NCBI GenBank assembly: GCA_041060555.1
Contig: JBEUDS010000014.1
Length of the DNA: 64,000 nt
Source: CAUJIW01 sp963205175
Lineage (GTDB): Bacteria; Pseudomonadota; Alphaproteobacteria; Sphingomonadales; Sphingomonadaceae
Direction: 5' to 3' (one strand)
Below are positions 1-9,013 of this stretch, one piece after another; within the stretch, counting starts at the first letter, position 1, and each line of letters opens with the position of its first letter. The notes beneath the pieces are model-generated. The model was not told where the DNA came from, did not search any database, and was given only the letters and a program-made list of their open reading frames with translations. A program made the translations under genes and the position numbers.

Positions 1-477
1 GGCGGGTGGAACCGGCCCAACATTGTCTCCGAGGCGTTCAAGACCCTGCTGTCGTCTTTCGTCACCGACAAGATCGAGTTTTTCCCGGTGACGTTGCACA
101 TCCCGGCCCGCCCGGACGACGGTTCGCCGGATGATGGTTCGGGCGAGCACCTGGAGGGTTACTGGTGGGTGCACCACTGGAACCGCCTCGACATTTACGA
201 CATCGAGCGCTCGGTCTCGGACTTTCGCTGGAGCATCGACGGGAAACGGAAGGTTTGGGGTAGATGGCAGCGACTTTGCCTGACCGTGCCGTCGGTCAGT
301 GACCACCTGTTCGGCATTCTAGGTCTTGGGGGGCGCCGTTTCATTTCACCGCAGCTGCGGGATGCCATCGTTGCCTCGGGGCTGGCCGTCCCTGTTTTCG
401 AGACGCCGCTGGTACCGGCATCGCAAAGAGAGCATCGCGCCGCTTTCGAGGCGCTGAAAAAGCCCTACGGCGCCTGA
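1..477 (+). CDS. Imm11-family (MXAN_0049-like) immunity protein, 5' truncated
   Basis: The frame is open from the first base of the window, so the N-terminus lies outside. About 158 residues remain. They show the pattern of the Imm11 immunity family: NIVSEAFKTLL followed by FFPV, then a central GYWWVHHWNRLDIYD segment, and a second 'phe...FISPQLRDAIVASGL' half. Proteins of this family usually neutralise a toxin encoded next to them in polymorphic-toxin loci, so the cognate toxin would be expected just left of the window. The gene points towards the convergent efflux operon, with about 70 bp between stop codons and no clear terminator. The family call rests on pattern memory. Confidence 0.6.
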   Translation, partial: GGWNRPNIVSEAFKTLLSSFVTDKIEFFPVTLHIPARPDDGSPDDGSGEHLEGYWWVHHWNRLDIYDIERSVSDFRWSIDGKRKVWGRWQRLCLTVPSVSDHLFGILGLGGRRFISPQLRDAIVASGLAVPVFETPLVPASQREHRAAFEALKKPYGA

Positions 478-546
478 ACCCCGCATCAGCCGAGCACGCC
501 CCTTCGGCGAGCGCGAAGCGCGGAAGGCGGCAAGCGCCCGCCGCCA

Positions 547-1800
547 CTACATCTGTTCGTCAGGGTGATCCTTATGGGGCTGGAGCCAGAGTTCGTGGGC
601 ATCAATCCTCAACTTCAGCAACGCGACGTTGGCGTCGATGCGCGCCTGCAATTCGGCTCGGGCCAGCTCCTGCTGCTGGCGACGAAGAGTCAGCAGATCG
701 GCGAGATCAATGTCGCCCAGCGCGTAGCCCCGACGCGTGCGGACAAATGCACGCTCGCCGGCGTCAAGCGCCTGCCGCGCGTGTTGCCAGGCACTGAAAC
801 TGCTTTCCACCTCGGCGATGTCGCGCTCCGCAACACCCTCGATCTCCCGACGTGTCATCTCCAGATCAACGACGGCAGCGCTGGCCTCGGCGAGGGCGCG
901 GTCCGCCAGCGCCCGACGGTGAGGGCCGCCCAGCGGTACTGACAAGAATAACCCCACACCATTTTCCGCGCCCCCCCGCTCCGAAAAGACGCGCACGCCG
1001 ACACTGGGGTCCGCCCACCGATCAAGCGCCTGCCTCCTTGCAAGCACCGCCTGACGTTCCGCCTCGGCCTCGGCGAAGTGCAACTCATGACTGCGGGCGA
1101 CGATGACGTCGAACCACGCCGACAATCCCCGCTCCGGCAGTGCCGGATCTTTCGGGCGTGGCGCGTCCTTCGGGAGCGACAGACCCGGAAATTCGCGTGT
1201 CAGCGCCATACGTGCGACGTGCGCCTGACCGGCCGATCGCACCGCCGCGGTACGCGCCAGCGCCAATCCGGCCCCAATGCGGTCGAGATCGAGCGGCGCG
1301 GCATCCCTGAGGGCGACACGGCGCGCCATCGCGGCCTGTTCCTGCTCCCAGGCGCGCACATCTTCAGCATCCAGATGCGCGTGCGCTTCCGCGCCGACCC
1401 ACGCCATCCAGACATCGGCAAGCTTCAGCGCGGTCTGGTGGCGGGCGTCATCAAGCGCATTCTCCTGCGCCGTGATGCCGAGTACCCCAGCCCGTCGATC
1501 GAGACCGGCTTTGCCGGGCAGCCTGAAGGCGCGCGAGATCGAACCCTCCCACTCGTCGTAACGTCGGTCTCCTTCGATGTCACGGCGGGTATAGCCGGCA
1601 GCGGCGACGAACTCGTGGTCACCGGCGGCCAGACGGCGGGCATCGGCCGTGGCCGCGCGCAACGCCGCCTCGGCCCGCGCCACCAGCGGATGGTCGTTGA
1701 TCGAGCGCGCCGCCAGTTCAGGCGCCGGCAGGAATTCCTGCGCCGACGCCGGCGGTGGCATCAGGGAAAGAAAGACAAGGCAGGGCAGAAGCACGCGCAT
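547..1800 (-). CDS. czcC: Outer-membrane efflux protein, TolC/CzcC family
   Basis: The 417-residue protein would form the outer-membrane channel of a tripartite heavy-metal pump. The start at 1800 (MRVLLPCLVFLSL...ASAQ) gives a clean Sec signal peptide and overlaps the DUF3240 stop as TGATG. Long Ala/Glu/Arg-rich stretches predict the two coiled-coil repeats of the TolC fold, for example near residues 50-130 and 240-390. It is the last gene of the operon czcB-czcA-DUF3240-czcC. Substrate specificity cannot be inferred from this subunit. Confidence 0.88.
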   Translation of the reverse strand: MRVLLPCLVFLSLMPPPASAQEFLPAPELAARSINDHPLVARAEAALRAATADARRLAAGDHEFVAAAGYTRRDIEGDRRYDEWEGSISRAFRLPGKAGLDRRAGVLGITAQENALDDARHQTALKLADVWMAWVGAEAHAHLDAEDVRAWEQEQAAMARRVALRDAAPLDLDRIGAGLALARTAAVRSAGQAHVARMALTREFPGLSLPKDAPRPKDPALPERGLSAWFDVIVARSHELHFAEAEAERQAVLARRQALDRWADPSVGVRVFSERGGAENGVGLFLSVPLGGPHRRALADRALAEASAAVVDLEMTRREIEGVAERDIAEVESSFSAWQHARQALDAGERAFVRTRRGYALGDIDLADLLTLRRQQQELARAELQARIDANVALLKLRIDAHELWLQPHKDHPDEQM

Positions 1801-2108
1801 CACAACCGTCCAAATTCGGAAATGGGTTCCACCCACCAGGTGCCGTGGGCAAAGCGCAGGGTGGCGCGCACCTGGTCGATCACCGCCGTCACCCGGTCGG
1901 GCGGCAATATGGTGATCAGCATGACACGCGCGGTGCGACCACGTACCCGCTCGCCCACCGTGGCGGTATCGAAGCGGGTGCCGTGCCCATCCACCCGGTG
2001 GGTGGTGAACCCACTCAGCGGTGGCTCCAGGTCGAGCAGGGCTTCCACCAGCATCTCGTCGACCTCGGTGGGATAGACCAGGGTCAGCTTGACGAGCGGG
2101 GTCGTCAT
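1800..2108 (-). CDS. DUF3240 family small protein of a metal-efflux operon
   Basis: This 102-residue protein has no signal peptide and reads as an alpha/beta PII-like domain (KLTLVYPTEVDEMLVEALLDL; later ARVMLITILPPDRVTAVIDQV). DUF3240 members are known mainly as companions of CzcA-type pumps, and a metal- or nucleotide-sensing role has been suggested by fold only. It is translationally coupled on both sides: ATGA with czcA upstream and TGATG with czcC downstream. This implies fixed stoichiometry with the pump. Confidence 0.8.
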   Translation of the reverse strand: MTTPLVKLTLVYPTEVDEMLVEALLDLEPPLSGFTTHRVDGHGTRFDTATVGERVRGRTARVMLITILPPDRVTAVIDQVRATLRFAHGTWWVEPISEFGRL

Positions 2109-5100
2109 GCGGCGTCTCCTTGCTGGAGGGGCGACGCGCGGTCGGCGGGATCGATGCCGAAGGCGCGATAGAGGATCGGCAGCAGGATCAGCGTCAGCGC
2201 CGTCGAGCTGACCAGACCGCCGATGACGACGATGGCCAGCGGCTTCTGGATTTCCGATCCCGGCCCGCTGGCGAACAGCAGCGGGATCAGGCCGAAGGCG
2301 GTGATGCTGGCGGTCATCAGCACCGGCCGCAGCCGGCGGATGGCGCCCTCGAACACCACGGTGTCAAGGTCGTCGCCGGCGTCGCGTCGCTGGTTGAAAT
2401 GGGTCACCAGCACCAGGCCGTTGAGCACCGCGATGCCCAGCAACGCGATGAAGCCGACCGAGGCCGGCACCGAGAGATACTGGCCGGAAATCCACAGGGC
2501 GAGAATGCCCCCCACCAGCGCGAACGGCACGTTGGCGAGGATCAGCAGCGACTGGCGCACCGAGCGCAGGGTGGCGAACAGCACGAAGAAGATCATCGTC
2601 AGCGCCACCGGCACGACGACGGCCAGCCGGGCGGCCGCGCGCCGCTGATTCTCGAACTGGCCACCCCAGACGATGCGGTAGCCCGCCGGCAGCGGCACCC
2701 TGGCGGCGACGGCGGCCTGGGCTTCCTCGACGAAGCCGACGAGGTCGCGGCCAGATACATAGGCCTGCACGACGGCGAAGCGGGAGGCGTTCTCGCGATC
2801 GATTTTCACCGCCCCTTCCGGCTGGCTGATGCGGGCGATGTCGGCCACCTGCACGCTGCCGCCATCGGGCGTCGGGATTTCCAGCCGCGAGAACCAGTCG
2901 GGGTCGGTACGCATCCGGTCCTCGCCGCGAATGACGATGGCGGTGCGCCGACCCGGCTCGACGATCATGCCGGCCTGCGTGCCTTCCAGCCGCGCCCGCA
3001 ACTCCTCCTGCACGGTGTCGATGCTCAGGCCGACCCGGCCGGCGGCCAGCCGGTCGATCTCGAACGACAGATATTGCACATTGTCATTGGCCAGCGTGTA
3101 TACCTCGTTGGCGCCCGGCACGGCGGCGATGGCCGTCTGCACCTTGCCGGCCAGATCGCCCAGCGTGGCGAGGTCGGGGCCGAAAATCTTCACCGCGAGG
3201 TCACCCCGGCTGCCGGTGAGCATTTCCGACACCCGCATCTCGATAGGCTGGGTGAAGGCGTAATCGATGCCCGGGAAGCCCGCCATCACGGCGCGGATGC
3301 GCTCGATCAGCCACTCCTTGTCGGGCACCCGCCAGTCCTCCTTGGGCTTGAGCACCAGGAAGCCGTCGGTCTCGTTGAGGCCCATGGGATCAAGGCCCAG
3401 CTCGTCGGAGCCGACGCGGGCGACCACGCCGGTGACTTCCGGCACCTGGCGCATCAGCGCGCGACTGACCGCGAGGTCGCCCTCGACGCTGCGGTCGAGC
3501 GAGATGGATGGCAGCTTGTTGAGCTGCAGCAGCACCGCGCCTTCGTCCATGGTCGGCATGAAGGTCTTGCCCACCGCGAGATAGGCGCCGACCGCCACCG
3601 CCAGTGCCACGCCGGCCGAGACGTACACCGGCATCACATGGTCGAGCGCCCAGCGCAGCGCGGCGCGGTAGCGTGGCAGCAGCTGGCGCATCAGCCAGGC
3701 CTCGCCATGGGTGCCGGGCTTGAGCAGCATGGAGGACAACACCGGGATCAGGGTCAGCGACAGCAGCAGCGAGCCCGCCAGCGCGAAAATGATGGTCAGC
3801 GCCACCGGCCCGAACATCTTGCCCTCTAGCCCCTGCAGCGACAGCAGCGGCAGGAACACCAGGGCAATGATGAGGATGCCCGAGGTCACCGGCGTCGCCA
3901 CCTCGCTGGCGGCCCGATAGACGCGGTGCAGCATCGGCACCCGGGCGCCGTCGCCATGATGCCCCAACCGTTCGACGGCGTTTTCCACGACCACCACCGC
4001 GCCATCGACCAGCATGCCGATGGCAATGGCAAGGCCGCCCAGGCTCATCAGGTTGGCGGTCAGGCCGGCCCAGCGCATCATCAGGAACGTCAGCAGTGCC
4101 GCGAAGGGCAGCGACACCGCCACCACCAAGGCGGCCCGCAGGTTGCCGAGGAACAGCACCAGCAACACCACCACCAGCACCGTCGCCTCGACGAGCGCCT
4201 TCTCCACCGTCTTGACGGCGCGGCTGATGAGGTCGGAGCGGTCGTAGAACACGCCGATGCGTACGCCGGCGGGCAGACTGGGTTTCAGCTCCTCCAGCCG
4301 GGCCTCGACTCCCTTCACCACGGCGCTGGCGTCGGCGCCGCGCATGGCGATGACGATGCCTTCCACCGCCTCGCCCTTGCCGTCATGGGTGACGGCGCCG
4401 TAGCGGGTCAGGCTGCCGGTGGCGACGGCAGCGACATCGCCGAGCCGGATACGGCCCTGGGCGTCGTCGCGCACGATGGTGGCGGCAAGATCGTCAGCAC
4501 CCTGCATGGCGCCCACCGCCCGCACCACCAGTGCTTCCTCGCCCTGGATCAGGCGGCCGGCGCCGTCGTTGCGGTTGTTGCGCTCGATCGCCTCGCGCAG
4601 GTCGGCGATGCCGAGCCCGGCGGCGGCCAGTGCGGCGGTGTCGGGCACGACGTCGAAGGTCTTTACCCGCCCCCCCAGCGTGTTGACGTCAGCCACTCCC
4701 GGCACGGTGCGCAGCACTGGCCGGATGGTCCAGTCAAGCAGGGTGCGTCGTTCCTCCAGACTGAGGTTGCCGCCCTCGATGGTGAACATGAACACGTCGG
4801 ACAGCGGTGTCGAAATCGGCGCCAGCCCGCCACCCAGGCCCTCGGGCAGCGAGTCACGCACGGCGGCCAGACGCTCCGCGACCTGGGCGCGGGCCCAGAA
4901 CACGTCGGTGCCGTCCTCGAAATCGAGCGTCAGGTCGGCGATGGCATATTTGGCCGCCGCGCGCAGCATGGTCTGCCGGGGGATGCCGAGCAGTTCCATC
5001 TCCAGCGGCGTGATGACACGCGCCTCCACTTCCTCCGGCGTCATGCCCGGGGCCTTGAGGATGATCTTGACCTGCGTCGGCGAAATGTCGGGGAAGGCGT

Positions 5101-5209
5101 CGATCGGCAGCTTCCAGAAGGCATAGCCGCCAAAGCCCGCCGCGACCACCGCCAGCACCAGTACCAGCAGCCGCTGCGACAGCGAGAACTCGATGAGACG
5201 TTGCAGCAT
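2105..5209 (-). CDS. czcA: CzcA/CusA-type heavy-metal efflux RND permease
   Basis: At 1034 residues this is the usual length for HME-RND permeases, with an N-terminal helix (FSLSQRLLVLVLAVVAAGFGGYAFWKLPIDAFPDISPTQV split over residues 7-46), two large periplasmic loops and about 12 membrane helices. The fourth-helix motif reads AIGMLVDGAVVVVEN near residues 396-410. It keeps the VDGA Asp and the EN Glu, but AIG replaces the DFG of CzcA proper. The exact metal is therefore uncertain. It starts 5 bp after czcB stops. Gene order and family support proton-driven metal export across both membranes. Confidence 0.92.
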   Translation of the reverse strand: MLQRLIEFSLSQRLLVLVLAVVAAGFGGYAFWKLPIDAFPDISPTQVKIILKAPGMTPEEVEARVITPLEMELLGIPRQTMLRAAAKYAIADLTLDFEDGTDVFWARAQVAERLAAVRDSLPEGLGGGLAPISTPLSDVFMFTIEGGNLSLEERRTLLDWTIRPVLRTVPGVADVNTLGGRVKTFDVVPDTAALAAAGLGIADLREAIERNNRNDGAGRLIQGEEALVVRAVGAMQGADDLAATIVRDDAQGRIRLGDVAAVATGSLTRYGAVTHDGKGEAVEGIVIAMRGADASAVVKGVEARLEELKPSLPAGVRIGVFYDRSDLISRAVKTVEKALVEATVLVVVLLVLFLGNLRAALVVAVSLPFAALLTFLMMRWAGLTANLMSLGGLAIAIGMLVDGAVVVVENAVERLGHHGDGARVPMLHRVYRAASEVATPVTSGILIIALVFLPLLSLQGLEGKMFGPVALTIIFALAGSLLLSLTLIPVLSSMLLKPGTHGEAWLMRQLLPRYRAALRWALDHVMPVYVSAGVALAVAVGAYLAVGKTFMPTMDEGAVLLQLNKLPSISLDRSVEGDLAVSRALMRQVPEVTGVVARVGSDELGLDPMGLNETDGFLVLKPKEDWRVPDKEWLIERIRAVMAGFPGIDYAFTQPIEMRVSEMLTGSRGDLAVKIFGPDLATLGDLAGKVQTAIAAVPGANEVYTLANDNVQYLSFEIDRLAAGRVGLSIDTVQEELRARLEGTQAGMIVEPGRRTAIVIRGEDRMRTDPDWFSRLEIPTPDGGSVQVADIARISQPEGAVKIDRENASRFAVVQAYVSGRDLVGFVEEAQAAVAARVPLPAGYRIVWGGQFENQRRAAARLAVVVPVALTMIFFVLFATLRSVRQSLLILANVPFALVGGILALWISGQYLSVPASVGFIALLGIAVLNGLVLVTHFNQRRDAGDDLDTVVFEGAIRRLRPVLMTASITAFGLIPLLFASGPGSEIQKPLAIVVIGGLVSSTALTLILLPILYRAFGIDPADRASPLQQGDAA

Positions 5210-5214
5210 GGCCG

Positions 5215-6297
5215 TCAGTCCTGCGTCGCCAGGGCCTTGAGCTCGGAGAGCCCGGCCACCGCGATCGCCTCGCCCGGCTTCAGCGCGCCGCTGACCGCTG
5301 CTGTCCGTTCGCCGCGCCCCGACACCTGCACCGGCACGGGCTCGAAGCCGCCGCCACGGGCAACGAACACCATGTCGCGCGCCGCCAGCCGCACCACGGC
5401 GCTCAACGGGACCGACAGGACGTCCGGCCGGGCCGGGGCGAGCACGGTCATCGCCACCGCGCGGCCGGTGAGCAGACCGGCGGTGCCGGGAATTTCCGCC
5501 CGCAGCACCACCGCGCGGCTGCGCGGATCGACGGCGCTGCCCACTGCCAGCACCTTGCCGCGCACATTACCCACGCTCACCACCATGCCGGGGCGCACCC
5601 GGCCGGCATCGGCGGCCGGCAATCTGGCCTCCAGCCACAATCGCTCGGTGCGCTCGACAACAAAGGCGCTGGCCATCGCCTCGACCCCGCTGCCGACGCT
5701 GACATCGACGCGGGCGACCCGACCGGCGATCGGTGCAGCGAGCCGGTAGGTGCCGGGCTGGCCGGCCACGGGGCGCGCCACCGTCATCAGGCGCTGCTGC
5801 TCGGCTTCCATGGCCCGGGCGGCGGCCAGTCGCGCCTGGGCCTCTTCCAGCCGGGCGGCGGCGGCGATGCCTTCCTGCACCAGCTGGCCGACGCGCCTGG
5901 CGTTGGCGGCGGCGGCGATGCGCTCGGCGCGGGCCTGGGTCAGGGCAGCCTCGCTGGCCAGCATGTCGCGGCTGAACAGGGTGGCCAGCGGCTGGCCGGC
6001 GCGCACGCTCTGGCCTTCCAGCGCCTCGATACTGGCGACAGTGCCGGCGAACGGCGCGGCAACCGCGACGCGGGCATTGGCCGGTGCCGTGACCACGGCG
6101 GCCAGCACGACGACGGGAGACTCGCCACCAGCGACGATGGCCTGGGTGCGGATGCCGATATTCTTCTGCTGGGTGGCGGTCAGCTTGATCGGTGCCGCCT
6201 CGACACGCGGCGCCAACAACGTGTTGGTCAGCAGCGTGGCCAGCAGGGCGGCCACGGCGGTGGACGGCAGGAGGCGGGTAAGGCGAGGCATGGGCAT
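5215..6297 (-). CDS. czcB: Efflux RND periplasmic adaptor (CzcB family)
   Basis: From the start at 6297 (MPMPRLTRLLPSTAVAALLATLL) the 360-residue protein has a signal peptide ending near VEA. It then shows the beta-barrel / lipoyl / hairpin order of membrane-fusion proteins: APFAGTVASIEALEGQSVRAGQPLATL is the first lipoyl half, an Ala/Glu-rich hairpin follows (about residues 110-160), and LAAPIAGRVARVDVSVGSGV is the second half. No His-rich metal site is visible. It is the first gene of the operon and lies opposite the two-component system. An upstream in-frame start at 6348 would extend into the operator region and spoil the signal peptide. Confidence 0.87.
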   Translation of the reverse strand: MPMPRLTRLLPSTAVAALLATLLTNTLLAPRVEAAPIKLTATQQKNIGIRTQAIVAGGESPVVVLAAVVTAPANARVAVAAPFAGTVASIEALEGQSVRAGQPLATLFSRDMLASEAALTQARAERIAAAANARRVGQLVQEGIAAAARLEEAQARLAAARAMEAEQQRLMTVARPVAGQPGTYRLAAPIAGRVARVDVSVGSGVEAMASAFVVERTERLWLEARLPAADAGRVRPGMVVSVGNVRGKVLAVGSAVDPRSRAVVLRAEIPGTAGLLTGRAVAMTVLAPARPDVLSVPLSAVVRLAARDMVFVARGGGFEPVPVQVSGRGERTAAVSGALKPGEAIAVAGLSELKALATQD

Positions 6298-6353
6298 TCC
6301 AGACGTTGCCTGAGGATGGCCGCTTATGCTTGATGTCGCTGTCGCCATCCTGA

Positions 6354-6420
6354 CGCCAAGCTGAACGCTGGCTGACAGCGGCCGGACGGTGGTGCCTGTC
6401 AGCCGTCATTCAGCTTGGCG
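6354..6420. promoter_or_regulatory. 23-bp inverted repeat between efflux operon and two-component system
   Basis: Arms at 6354-6376 and 6398-6420 are reverse complements at 19 of 23 positions, with a contiguous 12-base match (CGCCAAGCTGAA / TTCAGCTTGGCG) and a second block GCTGAC/GTCAGC. The spacer is 21 bp. Its place midway between divergent czcB and the response regulator makes it the likely binding site of that regulator, controlling both operons. Confidence 0.6.
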
Positions 6421-6472
6421 GCCTATAGAGCGCAGAACCCTTGTAGAGCCCAAAACCCCTGGGAGTTTCATC

Positions 6473-7126
6473 ATTCGCATTCTGGTCGTCGAGGATGATG
6501 CCGACATCGCCAAGCGGCTGGCCGACGGGCTGGCGGGGCATGGCTTTGCCGCCGAGGTCGCGCTCGATGGCGAGGACGGCTACGCGCTGGGCCGGCGCGA
6601 CGACTTTGACGCCGCCATTCTCGATCTCGGTCTGCCCGGTATGCAGGGGCTCGACGTGCTGCGCCGCTGGCGCAAGGCCGGTAGCGAGATGCCGGTACTG
6701 ATCCTCACCGCCCGTGGCAGCTGGACCGAGAAGGTCGAAGGGCTGAACGCCGGCGCCGATGACTACATCACCAAGCCGTTTCATGTGCCGGAGATCGCCG
6801 CCCGGCTGCGCGCGCTGCTGCGGCGGGCCTCCGGCACTGCCTCGCCGGTGCTGCGCCACGGCGACATCGAGCTTGATCCGGCCTCCGGCAGCGTGCGGCA
6901 GGCCGGGCAGCCGGTTGACCTCACGGCGCAGGAGTTCCGCCTGCTCAATTACTTCATGCACCGTCAGGGGCGGGTGATCTCCCAGGCGGAACTGCTCGAC
7001 CATCTCTATACGCTGGACGAGGAGCGCGATTCCAACACCATCGAGGTCTATGTCGGGCGGCTGCGTCGCAAGCTCGGCCGCGATGTCATCAAGACCCTGC
7101 GCGGGCTGGGGTATCGACTGGGATGA
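6473..7126 (+). CDS. OmpR/PhoB-family response regulator, probable ATT start
   Basis: The receiver domain begins MRILVVEDDADIAKRL and has phosphoacceptor Asp51 (AAILDLGLPG) and the KPF switch (ITKPFH). A winged-helix DNA-binding domain follows (GDIELDP... VISQAELLDHLYTL... NTIEVYVGRLRRKLG). The only ATG/GTG codons upstream in frame (6389, 6392) lie inside the operator and add about 28 unrelated residues. Starting at the ATT of 6473 gives the family-standard N-terminus and 217 residues, with GGGAG at 6461-6465, 7 nt upstream. The gene overlaps the histidine kinase by ATGA and probably controls the efflux operon. Confidence 0.85.
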   Translation: MRILVVEDDADIAKRLADGLAGHGFAAEVALDGEDGYALGRRDDFDAAILDLGLPGMQGLDVLRRWRKAGSEMPVLILTARGSWTEKVEGLNAGADDYITKPFHVPEIAARLRALLRRASGTASPVLRHGDIELDPASGSVRQAGQPVDLTAQEFRLLNYFMHRQGRVISQAELLDHLYTLDEERDSNTIEVYVGRLRRKLGRDVIKTLRGLGYRLG

Positions 7127-8499
7127 AGCGCGTGATCCTGCATAGCCTCAAGACCCGGCTGATCGCCGGCGCGGTGCTGTGGATCAGCCTCGGCGCGCTG
7201 TTGGCTGGCTTTTCCATTTCCGCGCTGTTTCGTGAGCATGTGGTGGAGCTGGTGGATGCGGAGCTGTCAGGCCACCTGGTCGAGCTGATCTCGCTGCTGG
7301 AGGTGAAAGAAGGGCGAGTTGGTATCCATCGCCGGCTCAGCGATCCGCGCTTCCAGCAGCAGGGCACCGGCTTCTACTGGCAGGTGAGCCAGGCGGGAAA
7401 GGTCGTGCTCACCTCGCCGTCGGTGGTCGAGCACCTGCTGCCCGTCACGCGCAATCCGCCGGCGGCGGGAATGACGCGCCGCCAGGTGCTGGCCAGCGCC
7501 CATGGCGAGGTGATCGTCTATGATCGCACGGTCTCGCTCGCTGGCGCGCCGCCGGTGCGGGTGCAGATCGGCGCCGATCTGCTGTTCGTCGATGGCGTGC
7601 TGGCGCATTTCAACCGTGCGCTGGTGATCTCGCTGGGATTGCTGGCGCTGGCACTGGTGGCGGCGGCGGTGCTGCAGGTGGCATTCGGCCTGCAGCCGAT
7701 GAACAGCCTGCGCCGGGCGCTGGCGGCGATCAAGAGCGGTCAGGCGACCCGACTGCCGCGCAGCTTTCCGGCCGAGGTGCAGCCGCTGGTCGACGATCTC
7801 AACGGCCTTATCGACGCCAACGCCCAGATGGTAGCGCGTGCCCGCGCCCAGGCTGGCAACCTGGCGCACGGCTTGAAGACGCCGCTGGCGGTGCTGGTGG
7901 ACGAGGCGCACCGGCTGTCCACTCGTGGCGCGGACGAGGCGGCGCAGGTGATCATCCAGCAGTGCCAGCGGATGCAGCGGCAGATCGATTACCAGATCGC
8001 CCGCGCCCGTGCCGCCGCCTCGCGTTCGGTGCCGGGCGTGGTGGCGCCGGTGGACGCCACGGTGCAGGCGATCGTCAGTGCCCTGAAGCGGCTCTACAGC
8101 GAGCGGGGGATCGCCTTCACCATCGACGTCGCACCCGACAGCCGCGTGGTCTGCGACCCGCTGGACCTGAACGAGATTCTCGCCAACCTGATCGACAACG
8201 CCTGTAAGTGGGCGACCCGGGCGGTGGCGGTACAGGCGACGCTCGACCCCGACGGCGCGCATGTGATCATCCATGTCGACGACGACGGGCCTGGCCTGCC
8301 GCCGGAGGCGGTAGAAGTGGTGTTCCAGATCGGCGAACGGCTGGACGAACGGGTGCCGGGTGCCGGCCTGGGACTCTCGATCGTGCGTGATCTTGTGCAG
8401 CTCTACGGCGGTGAAATCCATCTCGCCGCCTCGCCCCTCGGCGGCCTGCGCGCGGGGGTCAGGCTGCCAGCGCCGCGCCCGTCGCCGGACATGTCATGA
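7123..8499 (+). CDS. Sensor histidine kinase of the efflux operon
   Basis: The 458-residue kinase has membrane helices near residues 15-35 and 165-188 flanking a periplasmic sensor of about 125 residues. A HAMP-like linker follows, then an H-box at His249 (GNLAHGLKTPLAVL). The ATP domain carries an N-box (NEILANLIDNACKWA), G1 (DDDGPGLP) and G2 (GAGLGLSIVRDL). The PhoQ-like H-box 'HGLKTPL' is typical of metal- or cation-sensing kinases in proteobacteria. Its start overlaps the regulator stop (ATGA at 7123), so the pair is co-translated. Confidence 0.9.
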   Translation: MKRVILHSLKTRLIAGAVLWISLGALLAGFSISALFREHVVELVDAELSGHLVELISLLEVKEGRVGIHRRLSDPRFQQQGTGFYWQVSQAGKVVLTSPSVVEHLLPVTRNPPAAGMTRRQVLASAHGEVIVYDRTVSLAGAPPVRVQIGADLLFVDGVLAHFNRALVISLGLLALALVAAAVLQVAFGLQPMNSLRRALAAIKSGQATRLPRSFPAEVQPLVDDLNGLIDANAQMVARARAQAGNLAHGLKTPLAVLVDEAHRLSTRGADEAAQVIIQQCQRMQRQIDYQIARARAAASRSVPGVVAPVDATVQAIVSALKRLYSERGIAFTIDVAPDSRVVCDPLDLNEILANLIDNACKWATRAVAVQATLDPDGAHVIIHVDDDGPGLPPEAVEVVFQIGERLDERVPGAGLGLSIVRDLVQLYGGEIHLAASPLGGLRAGVRLPAPRPSPDMS

Positions 8500-8515
8500 C
8501 GCCGCCAGTATTGAT

Positions 8516-8534
8516 CGTCAATTACCTATTGACG
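8516..8534. repeat. Perfect 7-5-7 inverted repeat after the kinase gene
   Basis: CGTCAAT-TACCT-ATTGACG begins 17 bp past the kinase stop. There is no T-run after it, so it could be a weak terminator, an mRNA-end hairpin or a protein site. Confidence 0.4.
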
Positions 8535-9013
8535 CGCGGCATTTTCCGTGAGACAGTGCGACCATCCTCGGCGCTCGCGACGCGGGGGTGAACCGGCGGG
8601 TGGGTGGTCCCTCAAAGGGCCTCCTGATCCGCACCGACCTGGCGCGGGTGTCCCGGTGAACAAGCCGAGGCCTCGCAGAAAGATCGGCACAGGTGCCAGA
8701 CGCGGTCCGGTCCGTCGCCCCACGCTGGACCAACGACCCCGGTCGCCGGCACCGACCAAAACTCGATGTACCGACAGCCTTCCGTCGCCAACGCCGCGGA
8801 ACCTGTCATCGAGTCCCGGGCACGAAGGGTGGCAACCCCGCGCCGGTCGGTCGTTCCTGTGTGTTGCTGGCGCGTGCGTGTGTTGTCGGGTCTGCTGGAC
8901 CTGTGTTGTGCGTACCCTCACCCCGCCCGGCAACGCCGGCGCGGGCGCTGCCTGCCGGGCGGCTGTCATTCCCCCCCCTGCCCCCGGCCCGCAAGAAGCC
9001 GCGTGCGGACATG
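8535..9013. other. About 480 bp without a recognisable gene
   Basis: Very GC-rich sequence with several long open frames on both strands, as expected by chance at this composition. None has family-like sequence or a good ribosome binding site. I looked for tRNA T-arms, an RNase P core and a B12 box and found none. I see nothing to annotate here. Confidence 0.5.

Noticed and set aside
2120..5749. Long open frames on the plus strand opposite czcA and czcB
   Set aside because: His/Arg/Gln-rich sequence without family features, caused by GC-rich codon bias on the antisense strand of a clear RND operon.
6389..6472. Extended N-terminus of the response regulator from ATG 6389
   Set aside because: It lies inside the inverted repeat, and its residues do not resemble any receiver domain start.
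8535..9013. Riboswitch, RNase P RNA or tRNA in the empty stretch
   Set aside because: No B12 box, RNase P core or tRNA T-arm could be found on either strand, and no gene start lies just downstream.
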